Notes under the pieces: model-generated
What the model was told of the DNA's origin: nothing
Databases searched by the model: none
The model's input: only the letters and a program-made list of their open reading frames with translations
Made by a program: the position numbers and the translations under genes
Shown here: piece by piece, positions 35,301-47,285 of the stretch
How positions within the stretch are numbered: the first letter of the stretch is position 1
Layout: each line of letters begins with the position of its first letter
Origin: Rheum nobile
Lineage: Eukaryota > Streptophyta > Magnoliopsida > Caryophyllales > Polygonaceae
Assembly: GCA_027886185.1 (NCBI GenBank)
Contig: WOAB01000593.1
Span: forward strand, 1,265,001-1,329,000
Length of the DNA stretch: 64,000 nucleotides
Direction: 5' to 3'

Positions 35301-37996
35301 CAGAGGAAACAAAGGAGTTGCAAAAGCAGGTGCAGGAACTGTTGGAGAAGGGGTATGTGCGCGAGTCTCTTAGCCCGTGCGCTGTTCCCGTCATATTGGT
35401 GCCTAAGAAGGACGGTTCTTGGAGGATGTGCGTGGATTGCCGTGCCATCAACCAGATCACCGTCAAATACATACATCCCATTCCTCGCCTCGACGACATG
35501 CTTGACGAGCTACATGGAGCACAGTTCTTCAGCAAGATTGATCTGAAGAGCGGCTATCATCAGATTCGCATGAAGGAGGGGGACGAGTGGAAGACTGCTT
35601 TCAAGACGAAGTATGGTCTGTATGAGTGGCTAGTCATGCCATTTGGACTGACCAATGCTCCTTCTACATTTATGAGACTGATGAACCATGTCTTGAGAGC
35701 TTTTTTGGGTAAGTTTGTAGTTGTCTATTTTGATGATATTCTTATTTACTCCAGGACTTTAGATGACCATGCTGAGCATCTTCGACTTGTTTTAGAGTGT
35801 TTGAGAGTAGAGAGCTTATATGCCAATCTTGGCAAGTGTGTATTTTGTTCTCCTTCTACAAACTTCCTAGGTTTCGTCGTCAGCAAGGACGGCCTGCAGG
35901 TGGATGCAGAAAAGATCCGCGCTATCCAGGAGTGGCCGACGCCCGCTACTCCTACTCAGGTACGTTCGTTTTTGGGTTTGGCTGGTTTTTATCGACGGTT
36001 TGTTCGTGATTTCAGCACTATAGCCGCCCCATTACACGAGCTGACCAAGAAGGCCGCGTCTATCACTTGGCTTCCACGACATGATGCTGCTTTTGCCGCC
36101 CTGAAGGATGCCTTGTGCCGTGCGCCACTGCTGCAGCTTCCTGACTTCACCCGTCGGTTCGAGGTGGAATGCGACGCTTCTGATTTCGGCATCGGAGGTG
36201 TCTTGCTGCAGGAGAAGAGGCCGATTGCCTACTTTTCAGAGAAGTTGTCAGGTGCACAGCTGAACTACCCGACATATGACAAGGAGTTGTACGCGCTGAT
36301 TCGGGTTCTAAAGACGTGGCAACACTATCTGTGGCATGCAGAGTTCGTGATTCACTCAGATCATGCAGCTCTTAGTTATCTGCGCAGCCAGACGACTCTT
36401 AACAAATGCCACGCTCGCTGGGTTGAGTTCATGGAGACGTTCCCCTATTTCATTGTTCACAAGAAAGGTAAGGAGAATGTGGTAGCCGACGCTTCAGTCT
36501 CAGTTATTTGGGTTTGCATTGCTCAAGGATCTTTATGCTGTTGATCCTTTCTTTTCTACATTCTTTGAGCAATGTAAATCCACTGGTCGTGAACATGCTA
36601 CGTATTTCCTTGATGACGGATTTCTGTACAAAGGTGGGAAGCTTTGCGTTCCTTCATCCTCTGTCAGAAATTTGCTGATTGAGGAAGCACAGAGTCGTGG
36701 TCACTTTGGCGTGTCTAAGACGCTGGCATCACTTCGCGAGCACTTCTTCTGGCCTAAGATGGCCAACAATGTTACGAAGTATTGTCAGAGTTGTGTGACA
36801 TGCCATAAAGCTAAGGCCAGGTCTAGTCCGCATGGTCTCTACACGCCTCTGCCGATTCCAGCTGGCCCGTGGGAAGATCTTTCCATGGATTTTATCACTG
36901 GGTTGCCTATGTCTCGGCGTGGTAGAGATTCTATATTTGTGGTCGTAGACAGGTTCTCTAAGATGGCACACTTCATTGCCTGTACGAACACTAGTAACGC
37001 CACTGACGTTGCTACTCTGTTCTTCGACAATGTCGTGAGACTGCACGGTATTCCGCGCACTATTGTTAGTGATCGGGACACCAAGTTCGTCGGCCATTTC
37101 TGGAGAACCTTGTGGGGTAAGCTCGGTACTAAACTCCTATTTTCTACGAGCTACCACCCACAGACGGATGGTCAGACAGAGGTGACCAACTGCACTCTTG
37201 GAGCCCTTCTTCGGACGGTTCTGAAGAGTAACCCACGCCGGTGGGAGGACTTACTGTCTACTGTGGAGTTTTCTTATAACAGGTGCAGGCACAGCGCGAC
37301 TAAACTCACCCCGTTGAAGTTGTCTACGGACGGAACCCGCTGACGCCGCTGGACTTGACTCCCTATCCTAGGAAGGATACAGACAGCACCACAGCTGACA
37401 GATTGGCCGATCACATCAAGGAACTGCACACTCGGACGCGCAACCAGCTGGAGCGCAGAGCAGCACAGTATGCGGCCCAGAAGAACAAAGGATGACGCAG
37501 GATTGTCTTTGCTCCTGGCGACTTGGTTGGGCTTCACTTGCGGAAGGAGCATTTTCCTTCCAACCGTAAGTCTAAGCTCGACCAAAGGGGTGATGGCCCA
37601 TTCCGTGTTGTCAAGGCCATCAATGACAACGCCTACCAGCTAGAGCTCCCAGACAAGTATGGTGTTCACCCGACCTTCAATGTTGCTGATCTATCACCGT
37701 ACGTAGAGCCAGAGTATGATGAGGGTGAAGCGGGGACGCTTCACACTCAAGTGGGGGAGGATGATGTGACCTCGCCAACCATGACAGCTGCAGACGAGGA
37801 GGAGGCTATGAGTCTTAGGTCCTCAGGTCCCATTACTAGAGCACGAGCCAAAGCTATTCAAGCTGCGACTCAATCACTGGTGACCAAACTCGTAGCAGGT
37901 CATGGACGTCCAACTACAGATGAGGGATCCATTCTGAGTTTAGTGACAGTTGGGACGTCTACACAGTCTGCAGAGATCCCGGAGCTTACAGATTAG
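32378..37996 (+). pseudogene. E3 gag-pol polyprotein, degenerate
   Basis: It starts ATG 32378 (MVNSNDRQDT). Gag capsid (TYDPSTFIDWLQS, GAARTWWNRL) and zinc knuckle CYRCGGRGHYRKDC. Protease at SLIIDGGS, then LLGRPWLFDRRV. Reverse transcriptase with VPKKDGSWRMCVDC and YFDDILIYS. RNase H (ECDASDFGIGGVLL, DKELYAL, IHSDHAAL). Integrase with GHFGVSKTL...CQSCVTC, then DFITGLP, VSDRDTKF, QTDGQTEVTN. GPF/Y module RGDGPFRV, and a tail with GPITRARAKA ending TAG 37994-37996 inside the 3' LTR. Breaks: TAG 32660-32662, TAA 33746-33748, TGA 34373-34375 (at the protease active site), a frameshift near 36490-36510, a lost T near 37313, and a TGA near 37493. Catalytic residues otherwise look conserved. Confidence 0.9.
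37750..37761 (+). other. E3 polypurine tract
   Basis: AGTGGGGGAGGA immediately before the 3' LTR start TGATGTG. It lies within the pol reading frame (QVGEDD). Confidence 0.85.
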
Positions 37997-38606
37997 AGAT
38001 ATTGATCGCTATTCGCCTAATTATCAATATTTCTGATTTATGACATTTTTAGTTTTTAGTCCGGATATTATTTATTATTATTTTCAGCATTTTTAAGGGA
38101 GTTTAGGAGGTCATTTTTATACTTAGAATGACCAGCCCCCTTAGAGTAATTTTTAGTGTTTTATTTTTAAACTTTTTGGTTAAGAAAAAGGAAGAGTCTT
38201 CCTTTTACTTAACCTAGCTTTGTAGCCTCCTTTCTCTGGTACGTTGATAATTATACTTTTATGTTGAGAGAAAACCTCCATTGAAGCTCCTTCAACGTCA
38301 CCTTGAATCACCTAGTCGAGCTTGCTCCTTCGTCATTCTCACATCAAATCCTTTAGATCGTGCTCCCTTCATCTATTCCGCTTCCAAATCTCCATCTTTT
38401 CCAGCCCTATACTGGCCGTGAACACCCCTTCATCCCTACGGTCATCCACTCAAATTTCTATCGCTTCCGCAATCGCTTCCGCCTCACCGTCGTCTTGCAA
38501 TCTCCATCAAACGCAGACGCCTATCCAAGGAGTTGCTTCGCCCCACTACGGATTCATCACGATCTCATCCGGGACTTGAGACCTTCTTCATAGCAAGGTC
38601 GCATCA
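37762..38606 (+). repeat. E3 3' LTR
   Basis: 845 bp against 865 bp for the 5' copy. Visible differences are mainly short deletions, for example an 11-bp loss near 38360. Confidence 0.9.
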
Positions 38607-38611
38607 TAAGT

Positions 38612-40626
38612 CCTCCCAACGCCTAGGGTTGGCTTTTAGCATCGTGCGAAGGAGGGCTCTTAGGGTTCGATTTGTGACCTCCGTTTGGCCATCGGTCTGG
38701 GGGTGGTAGCTAGTGGAAAATAAGAGTTTGGTTCCTAGATTACCCCAAAGAGTTCTCCAAAAATGACCAATGAACTTATAATCCCTATCACTCACTATGG
38801 TACATGAGACTCCATGAACACGCACCACATGCTCAAAAAATAGATCGGCAATCTCACTAGCACTATGGGTTGTCTTACAAGCAATAAAATGTGCCATCTT
38901 AGAAACTCTATCTACGACCACAAAAATAGTCTTTACCTCGTCTAGAGAGGGGCAAACCCGTGATGAAATCCATAGACAAATCTTCCCAGGGGGCACTAGG
39001 AATGGGCAATGGTGTGTAGAGGCCGTGTGGGCTTGACCTAGCTTTGGCTCTTTGGCATGTCACACAACTTCTACAAAACCTAGTTACTTGATGGGTCATC
39101 TTAGGCCAAAAGAAATGTTCTCTTAGGGCGGCCAAGGTCTTACTAATCCCAAAGTGTCCACGACTTTCGTGTGCTTCTTGAATCAAAAGGATCCTAATGG
39201 AAGACCTAGGGATGCAAAGGCGACTAGCCTTGTATAAATAACCCTCAGAAATGAAATATGACTCAAACTCTCGAAATCTCAAGCAATGCTCGAAGATATG
39301 GGCAAAGAAAGGATCACCAGCATACAATTCTTTAATCAAAGCAAAACCCAAAACTTTAGTTTGCACATGAGTCAAGAGAACATACCTTGGAGACAACGCA
39401 TCGGCGACAATGTTCTCCTTTCCCTTCTTGTGGACCACGACATAAGGAAATGTCTCAAGAAATTCAACCCAACGAGCATGGAGTCGATTGAGGTGGGCGT
39501 GGCTCTTCAAATAGCTCAAGGCTGCGTGGTCGCTGTGTATGACAAATTCACGCGGCCAAAGGTAATGTTGCCACGTCTTTAGCACGCGTATTAGGGCATA
39601 TAATTCTTTGTCGTAGGTGGGGTAATTGAGTGTGGCCCCCGTGAGCTTCTCACTGAAATATGCAATGGGCCTCTTCTCTTGGTGCAACACACCACCAATG
39701 CCTATGTCTGAGGCATCACATTCCACCTCGAAGTGCTTGTCGAAGTCGGGAAGCTGGAGCAAAGGTGCTTGGCATAAGGCCCTCTTCAACGCCGATAAGG
39801 CTACTTCATGGGCCTCAAGCCACAAGACAGTGCTTCCCTTCTTCGTCAACTCATGCAAAGGCGCGGCAATGGAGGAGAAGTCTCGAACAAAGCGCCTATA
39901 AAAACCTGTGAGGCCGAGAAAGCTTCGCACTTGCGTCAGCGTCGGCCACTCTTTGATGGCCGCGATCTTCTCTTCGTCGACGCGTAGACCATCACTGCTC
40001 ATGACATAGCCCAAAAAATTTGTGGACGCGGAGCAAAATGAGCACTTTGCCAGATTGGCGAATAGGCTCTCGCGTCGAAGGCACTCGAGCACTTGGCGAA
40101 GGTGATCGACATGCTCCTCCAGGCTCCGTGAATACACAAGGATGTCATCGAAATAAACGATGACAAACTTGCCAAGGAAGGTTCTTAAGACGTGGTTCAT
40201 CACGCGCATGAAGGTGCTTGGCGCGTTCGTGAGCCCAAATGGCATGACAAGACACTCGTAGAGCCCATACTTCATCTTGAACACGGTCTTCCACTCATCA
40301 CCTTCTTTCATCCTGATTTGGTGATAACAACTCTTCAAATCTATCTTGGAGAAAAGTGTGGCGCCATGAAGTTCATCAAGCATATCGTCGAGGCGTGAAA
40401 TATGATGCCTATACTTGATGGTGATCTGGTTAATCGTGCAGAAATCAACACACATTTTCCATGTGCCATCCTTCTTGGGCACAAGGATCACATGCACAAC
40501 GCAATGGGAGAGAGATTCCCTTATGTAGCCGCGATCCAACAACTCTTGCACTTGGCGCTGGAGCTCTTTGGTCTCCTCTGGGCTAGATCTATACGCAGCA
40601 CGATTGGGCAAGGAAGCACCTGACAC
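38612..40626 (-). pseudogene. E2 pol: reverse transcriptase, RNase H, integrase
   Basis: Long minus-strand frame from 40626 to 38908, then a one-frame shift into the integrase core (38996-38612), cut by E3. Reverse transcriptase: LVPKKDGTWKMCVD, KIDLKSCYHQIRM, MPFGLTNAPSTFM and an intact VYFDDILVYS. RNase H: ECDASDIGIGGVLH, DKELYALI, IHSDHAAL. Integrase: SRGHFGISKTLAALREHFFW with CRSCVTC, DFITGLP, then after the shift TIVSDRDYKF and QTDGQTEVTNRTL. It is better preserved than E1 but still frameshifted. The tail lies at 28992-29807. Confidence 0.88.
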
Positions 40627-42350
40627 AAGTCAATCTGGTGCTCAATTCCTCTCAGTGGAGGTAATCCTTGTGGCAACTCATCGGGAAAGACATCGTCGAA
40701 AGCTGTGAGTAAGGTCACGATGGCTGGCGGCACGGACGCGGCATTCGACGACTCAGGGATGCATAGAGTTGGTACAAGTAGAAAACATGGGGCCTTGCCA
40801 ATCAAACATGGAGTTAGGTCACTGGCCCTGGCTACAAGCAAGCGTCGCTCACATTTTCCTTGCAAAGGAGACGTCTGCGGCAATGGATCGGCAAACTTCA
40901 TCGATGGTGAGGCGCTTGTTGATTTCTGTGGGGCATTGGGCATATGTGGACCAGTGCACGAGCCAGAAGTGGAAATTCCTAGCCAAGTCTCTGGAGTGCC
41001 TTTCTTAGCCTTGCCAGCGGCACCAGCAGTGGCGCCATGACGATCCAGTTGGGCACTTGGTGTCCCAGTGGTGGCGTTGTTCCTCCTCCTATCAGTGCAT
41101 GGGGAAGACGAAATTTTTCCAGAATTGGAGGAGTTTTGCCTCTGGAGTGCCTCTGGGCACTCTTTTGGCCTAGTAGACGCGGTCTCAATGGCCTTCTGGC
41201 GATCATGCTCAACCTGGTCCTGCAAGATCTCATGGGGAGACATTGGATGCAAGGTGATGCGCTTCTCGTGGTAATTGAACACATAAGTGTTCAAATAGCC
41301 ATCATGGAGCACGCGCCTGTCGAATTGCCATGGACGCCCAAGCAAATAATGGGTGGCGTCCATTGCAACGACATCACAAAGTATAGAATCATAGTATTGC
41401 CCTATGGAAAAAGAAACTAAGCATTGGTGAGATACTGTGTTACCTGGACTGGAAGAAATCCATTGGAAGGCATAAGGTTGTGGATGAGCCTTCGTAGGCA
41501 ACTTGAAGTGTGTCACGACCTTCTCATTGACAATGTTAGCACATGATCCTCCATCAACTATGACACTCAAGGAAGCCGTCTGGACGAGAGCCCTTGTGTG
41601 GAACAAGTTCTCATGTTGGTCGTGTAGCCTCGCTTCCTTGACTGTTAGGAGACGGCGCATCACCAAGATCAATGGTGTGCCCACGTGCAGAGAAGCGGGT
41701 TCACAGTCATATGCGTCTTCCTCCTCTTCGATGCCTTCATCGATGGCCTCTAGGGGTTGCTCCTCATCGTTGCAAGACTCGTAGCCGGCGGCGGCCGTGG
41801 AGAACAAAACCTTTCGAGCATTTGGGCAATCCTTCTTATAGTGGCCTCTTTCACCACACTTGTAACACTCAAGGTCGCGCGCACGATCTGTGCCCACTGG
41901 AGCTTGTCTGGGCGCGTTCTGGCGCGGTGCGGTGCTAGGCGTCGACGGCTTTGCTTTGGGGGCTTGGCTCGACGCGGCTGTGGTAGAGACACTAGGGCGA
42001 ACATTAGTAGAAGGTAAACCACTAAGTTTAGAAGAATACCTTTGTTGTTCACTTGGAAAAGTGTAAGACTTTCGGCGAGATATTTGGGCATGAAGTTGCA
42101 TCGCCGTATGTGTGAGTGTGTGAAAATATTTGATGGGCAAAATCTCGGGTTGATCACGGATGTTAGTGTTCAAGCCACTCAAGAATTTCGTCCTCAAAGT
42201 CGATGGTGCAACGAAGATGTTGGTCTTGTAATACATGTCTTCAAGCTTGGAAAAGAACTCGAGTAGAGTCATCGACCCTTGTCGAGCCATGGCTATCTCC
42301 ATTTTCATTTGATTCCTATAGTCTAGAGGCACGTATTTCTTGGTCATCAC
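40521..42350 (-). pseudogene. E2 gag C-terminus, protease and linker
   Basis: 609-residue minus-strand frame: capsid end (MMTKKYVPLDYRNQMKM), basic Ser/Pro/Ala-rich linker, zinc knuckle CYKCGERGHYKKDC, acidic stretch, protease (LSVIVDGGSCANIVN, YLLGRPWQFDRRV), then a linker into RT (FDDVFPDELPQGLPPLRGIE). It overlaps the pol frame at 40521-40626 in another frame, so a frameshift near 40620 breaks the fusion seen in E3. Protease keeps the DGG form common to all three gypsy copies here. Confidence 0.88.
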
Positions 42351-43789
42351 GTAGACTAGTTAATGTCATTCTGTGACTCTGGTCCTGTGGCGACGCACGC
42401 ATTCATCTTTGAATCTATGCCACTACATGCGGGCGGCTCCTCAGAAGTGAAGTGTCGTAGCGTCGACATTCTCCTCAGGTGGCACTCGACAATATCTAAG
42501 GGGTGTACTCCGTAGCCTGTACCCATTCAAGAAAAACAGATGGATTGTATTCACCAAAGAAATGCTCGATCTTTACCTTGACTTCGTGTCGTTGGTATCG
42601 AGGTTGGGCAAGTGCTTGGTTGAACGCGTTGTTTGGCGCGGCGGCGTAGAGAGGATTCTCGTAGGCGCGCACACCATGGGGTCTATTGCGTCCAACCTGG
42701 CATCTATCGCAGTCGTGGTGATCTTCGCCGCGAGCAAACTCATCCCTTGGTGCGTAGGCGTCGGCGTCTTCGTGGCTGGGCGTCGTAGTCGGCTTGGAGA
42801 ATGTCCCTTGGCATGACATCGCGGTGCTTGCCGCCAATGTCACGAACGCGTTCTCCTTAGGGCTGGAGATGCGGTGGAGGTATCCAATCTGATGGGTGAT
42901 CCTGCAATTCAAGTGGATCTCCAAGAGGGGGGTGAAAAAATTAGGGTTGACCATACCTGAGTCCTCGATCTCCTCGTCGTCATACTCGGCGAAGTCGTCG
43001 CGGACATTGGGTGTGATCGACGCATAGCCGTCGGATCCGTAATGCGGCGTCCGAACACTTTGGTGTCGAAGGTGGTCGTGTACATCATGGCTCTGTGGCT
43101 GTGTAGTTGGTGTCCTCAAGTTGGTCTCATCGCATCGCGTATGCCCACTGGGTTTGTGACTGGGTCTCCTTGGCATTGCGTCGGCTTGCTCGGCTCGGCG
43201 AAGGCGGCCTTCATGTGGCGATAAGCCCGGTATGCATCTCGGGGTTCTCCTAGAGGCATAGTGATCATCAAAGTTGTATGGTTCAGAAAACACACCTTGA
43301 GTGTCCTCGGTGTCGCGGTCGTTGTCGGACCCGGTGTCGAAGCCAGCGGGTATGGCTCTGGGCACGTAGCGGTCCGTGTGTGAAATGAAGCCTTGGCGAC
43401 TCTCGATGACACTTTGCATACGATTGAGTTGTGGTTGATGATGAGATGTAGAAGGCATGATTCCTTTGCCTTTGTCTACTCTTGTCTTCGATGGACCGGC
43501 GTCGGTGGCTCGTGGTTGAGCCGGCGCATCCATAGCACTCAGGGGTGTAGGTGTAGGCGATTGATGTGCCGCGCATTCTCTGGCTTCAAATTGAGCCACG
43601 CGTTGACGAAGAGCTTGGATTTCTCGTTGCTCCTCGGACAACTCCATGAGTGGGTCTTGTTGTGGGGGTGTCAATTGGGGGTTGGTCTTGTGGTAGACCC
43701 AACGGCGGTGGATGAGGGTTGGTGTTATCGACTCCAAGTTGGTCATCACTTTGTCCAACCGTCATGCTACCTATGACAATATGGCCAGA
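42351..43789 (-). pseudogene. E2 gag N-terminus and capsid, frameshifted
   Basis: A likely start MSGHIVIGS lies near 43789. A frame change follows, then a coiled-coil-like EEQREIQALRQRVAQFEA, charged low-complexity sequence, and the capsid start (KIEHFFGEYNPSVFLEW). From about 42495 to 42351 the capsid core (a WW-type block and TEWHQL) is only readable across several frames, so this part is degenerate. Confidence 0.7.
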
Positions 43790-43831
43790 CATGGGAGTAA
43801 AAATGAACCAAAAGACAACAAAGAACAACAA

Positions 43832-44588
43832 CCAAGAAAATCACTAGTCAAGTCACAAAGTTCACGTAGGTAGGGCTAGTTTGGCTTGCCGTGAGGGCGG
43901 CTTGGCTTGCACAAGAGATGGTGTATCAAGCAAGTTGCAATCAAACAAACAAGAACAAATTGAAACGCTAAAGCAAACGTAAACAAAGCAACCGAATAAG
44001 CAAGAAAATACCTTCTAGGAAGCTTGACCTAGACGGCGGAGAGAGATAGAAGATGAGCTTAGACCGAGAGTGGGTTAGGGTTGCCTTATTTTGGCTTTAC
44101 CTAACTTTGGAAACTTTTTTTTTGAATATCTTTTTTTTTTTTAATATCCGAGATCTTATCTTTTGATCTTTTCGGATTTGCAAAAGGAAACAAAAGAAAA
44201 CGGCCTAAGTAACAAGAATATCACAAGTGTGATCTTTAGAGATTGGAGAGAGAAAATAAGATTTGATTTGATATCTTATAAGGAAATTACGGCTAACAAC
44301 CTATAAAGTACAATCTTGCAAACAAGGAAACTCTATCCACGCGTGAAACAAGGAAACAAAATATTCTAGCATGCAAGATAACAAATTACTTAACACACCA
44401 AAACTTAGGGAACAAGGAAAAATTTCGGCCAAGATATTATCTTGTAGAAACCGAGTAGGTGATGCAAAGATGGGAACTTTGGTTTTTTTTTTCTTCTCAA
44501 CAATTTACGAAAGCAAATGATGGGGGTCAAGAAAAAAAAAATTGTGAACAAGATGCAAACTTGAGTTCGTGACTTACAAGACTGCTGG
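43832..44588 (-). mobile_element. E2 leader region
   Basis: Non-coding leader between primer-binding site and gag, AT-rich with a long (T)n-type tract near 44110-44145. No gene or other signal is seen. Confidence 0.6.
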
Positions 44589-44600
44589 GCTCTGATGCCA
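44589..44600 (-). other. E2 primer-binding site
   Basis: The minus strand reads TGGCATCAGAGC, two bases from the 5' LTR end at 44603. Confidence 0.85.
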
Positions 44601-44602
44601 GT

Positions 44603-45616
44603 TGATGTGTTCTTGCCTCCGATGACAATCCAATTGTCAAAGGCGACACCTTTGGATCTAATCTTGGGCGAGAAGTCACTCTTTCCTTGTCAAACCTGCC
44701 GTGGAATCCTTGGGTGCAAACCCGCGTTGTCTTGCACGAAAGGTTGACAAGATGGTGGTGAAGCGAACCCGGTGGAGGTGGTCTGGATGGTCGCGGTGTC
44801 GGCGACGCTGAGTGTCACAAAAGTGAAGACGACGTCGATGGCGAACGCGATGGAATTGGTGGCGATTGTGGGTGCGATGTAAGAGATTGATGGGGCGAAT
44901 GGATAGCGATGGCGGAAGCGATTTGATGAGGGATAGGTGACTTGAAAAGACAAGTCTTTGGTGTCATAGCGTCAACTGCGGATGAAGGGAGATGCGAAGA
45001 AAGACTTGGCTTGAAGGTTCAAGCAATTTCCGTAGCGTCGGCGGCGGAGGGAATGGGGATGCGAAGATAGAGGGTGACGTCCGATCAAGGGAATGAGGAT
45101 AAACACTCTACTTGAAACCTTGATTAAAATTGAACTTACTAAAACCAATAACATAGTTTGACTTAAATACTAGGGCGAGACATCGGATGGGCCGAGTCGA
45201 GCCTAGTGGGCTAGCCCATGCAAGCATGCAAAAGGCACAAACCCTAAAATAGAAATGACTATAATAGGAAACTATCTAAAATAAGCAATAATAAAAAATA
45301 TAGAAAGTGTCTCAAAAAGAACGCGGCGAAGGCATGGATGCAAACACCGCGAGGAACGGCGATGAAGGGTCGATGGCCTCGTGAGTGGGTGCACGCGAAG
45401 CCGGCTGCGATGATCGCGATGTTTCGATGCCGATGGTGGCGAGGACGACGAGTCTTGGGTTGGCGGCTGGGCTTCCTTGGCCAAAGACGACGCGTGCGAC
45501 AAGTGACGTGAGCGGCGGCGATGGATTTGGACCTAGACCTTGTCACTGGGCCCTCTGAGCGTAGGATCATGGCTTCTTCCTCCTCTTGGGCCATCATGGG
45601 AGGCAGGGTCACATCA
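44603..45616 (-). mobile_element. E2 gypsy element, 5' LTR
   Basis: 1014 bp, followed by TSD TCGAT at 45617-45621. Ends match 28277-29298. It bounds E2 at 28277-45616, about 8.5 kb without the nested E3. Confidence 0.85.
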
Positions 45617-45621
45617 TCGAT

Positions 45622-45732
45622 GCCTTCCTCAATGGGCTCGAGTGTGGGCTCATCCTCCTCGTAGGACTCGTAGTTGGCGGTGGCCGAGGAGAAGAGCACC
45701 ATCTTCGAGTTGGGACAATCTTTTTTGTAGTG
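45622..45732 (-). pseudogene. E1 remnant: gag zinc knuckle to protease junction
   Basis: The minus strand reads HYKKDCPNSKMVLFSSA then an acidic stretch ending EEGID. This is the segment expected just upstream of the E1 protease at 28276, so removal of E2 reconnects them. Anything upstream (rest of gag, 5' LTR) is lost at 45733. Confidence 0.8.
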
Positions 45733-45885
45733 TGATGCGACCCTGCCCTCCATGACGGCCACAGAGGAGGAACATGCCATGAGCCTACACTCAGAAGGTC
45801 CAGTCACAAGATCGAGAGCCAAGGCCATCACCGACGCCGTGCAATCTCTCATCGCTCGCGTCATCGCTGGCCAAGGCTCATGTCA
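45733..45885 (+). mobile_element. Inverted fragment of an E1-type LTR start
   Basis: It starts TGATGCGACCCTGCC in the plus direction, the inverse of 17700-17849, and encodes the pol-tail motif EGPVTRSRAKA. It is cut at about 45885 and abuts a fragment of the ~3-kb LTR family. Probably a rearrangement scar. Confidence 0.65.
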
Positions 45886-45889
45886 TGTT

Positions 45890-46420
45890 CCTCGGGCAAG
45901 AAGTACACCGTGGAACCCACCCGGTCTCTTGTCTAAAGTAATCCCCCTTTCCAATCTGAATTCACATTATGCGGTGAGGTTGGTCGAGGACCCAAATATT
46001 CAACGAGATGTTTTTTAAAACTTTGTGTGATAATATAATGTTCCCAAACAAATTCATGTAATTTCCCATAAGACTCAATTCATTGGAGTCTTCTCTTTAA
46101 TCGCACATTTTCATTCTTTTCGGTAGAAGTCTATAGTCATATACCGTTTACCGAGTTTTTTTCGGGTAACAAGAGTAATGATTATATACGACTACGAGAA
46201 CCAATCTGTTTTCACCCTTGCATGGTCTTTCATTAGACTAACCAACCGTTTCTATTATTTAAATGGTTGGTTGGTGTCATCCGTTCTATACGGCACATTA
46301 GAGGTTGGTCCCCGACGTTTTGAAATAATCGATCGAAGAAGAAGGCTTGCAGTTGAAGGTTGTGTACTAAAGTAATACTTCTGAGTATGTTCTTAAGTAA
46401 ATGAAATACGTATATAAATT
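45890..46420 (+). mobile_element. Truncated 3' LTR of the plus-strand ~3-kb-LTR element
   Basis: Aligned by eye with 12990-13530 (GTGGAACCCACCCGGTCTC; CGACTACGAGAACCAATCTG). Both ends are missing; the right break lies at TATAAATT near 46420. Confidence 0.75.
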
Positions 46421-47059
46421 GTACATTTTTGGCCAACTTTTCAAGTTGTGGAAAAAGTGTCCTTATTTTATTTTTCAAAAACTATAAATTTACCCAAACT
46501 TGTATATAAACTTACCCAAAGTTTATATATACATTCTAACCCAAATTTAAGATGTAGGAAAATTAATTTAGGTTAAAATTAAGCTTAAGTCACACCTTCT
46601 TTTAAAATTAACCATATTCAAATCTTGATTAACACTTTGCTAATCTTAATTCAAATAATCTAGGTTAAGATTAATAAGTTTTATTTAAATTAATATTAAC
46701 ATAAGTTAACATAATTTAAATATATCATGACTTACAGAGGTAACCTACCTAAGTTAATTATTATTTTATCCCTACATGGATAAACATAATAATTCTTATA
46801 ATTTTTATTATATACCTAAAAATTCTCAAAACCACATTCATGGCTTTACTTACTTATTTGTTTCTAGTTATACTATTATAACCAATTTGATAATTTGTAC
46901 CAAAAAAATTATCATAATCCAACCCTTGAACATAAGTTAGTGAAAATCTAAATTACTCCTCTAAAAGAAATTAAATAAATTTCATAACTTTTATTTTTAT
47001 CAAAATAAAATATATAGAAATTACATTAATACCCTTATGATAAAATGAGGGTTATTACA
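46421..47059 (-). mobile_element. Outer LTR (minus strand), 5' segment
   Basis: The inverse aligns with 2425-3060 and ends GGTTATTACA at 47059. 47060-47064 is AGGCT, the target duplication matching 203-207. Together with 208-2424 this makes one solo LTR of about 2.9 kb. AT-rich, no gene. Confidence 0.65.
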
Positions 47060-47064
47060 AGGCT

Positions 47065-47280
47065 AGTTTTGCATTAAGCTTGACGAGTACTTCGTACCCC
47101 ATTGGCCTCGAGGTAGTTTTGACATTAAGCTTGACGAGTACTTCGTACCTCATTGGCCTCAGGCTAGTTTTGGCATTAAACTTGACGAGTACTTTGTACC
47201 CCATTGACCGCAGGCTAGTTTTGGCATTAAGCTTGACGAGTACTTCGTACCCCATTGGCCTTAGGCTAGTTTAATAAAGA
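47065..47280. repeat. ~51-bp minisatellite, right part
   Basis: Continues the array at 1-207, with units near 47073, 47122, 47172 and 47223. Open frames on both strands here are repeat artefacts. Confidence 0.8.
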
Positions 47281-47285
47281 ATGAT

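Larger units (their letters stand above)
29813..38606 (+). mobile_element. E3: full-length Ty3/gypsy element, CRM-like
   Basis: 8794 bp with LTRs 29813-30677 and 37762-38606 and TSD TAAGT at 29808-29812 and 38607-38611. Its removal restores the E2 integrase reading (NPRRWEDL|LSLVEF). Order: LTR, primer-binding site, long leader, gag-protease-RT-RNase H-integrase in one frame, polypurine tract, LTR. The polyprotein is broken by four stop codons and two frameshifts, so it is not autonomous. Clade assignment is by resemblance of the pol sequence and TGATG LTR ends. Confidence 0.9.

Noticed and set aside
47055..47274. Repetitive frames on both strands (SYPIGLRLVLAL type)
   Set aside because: Translation of the ~51-bp minisatellite.
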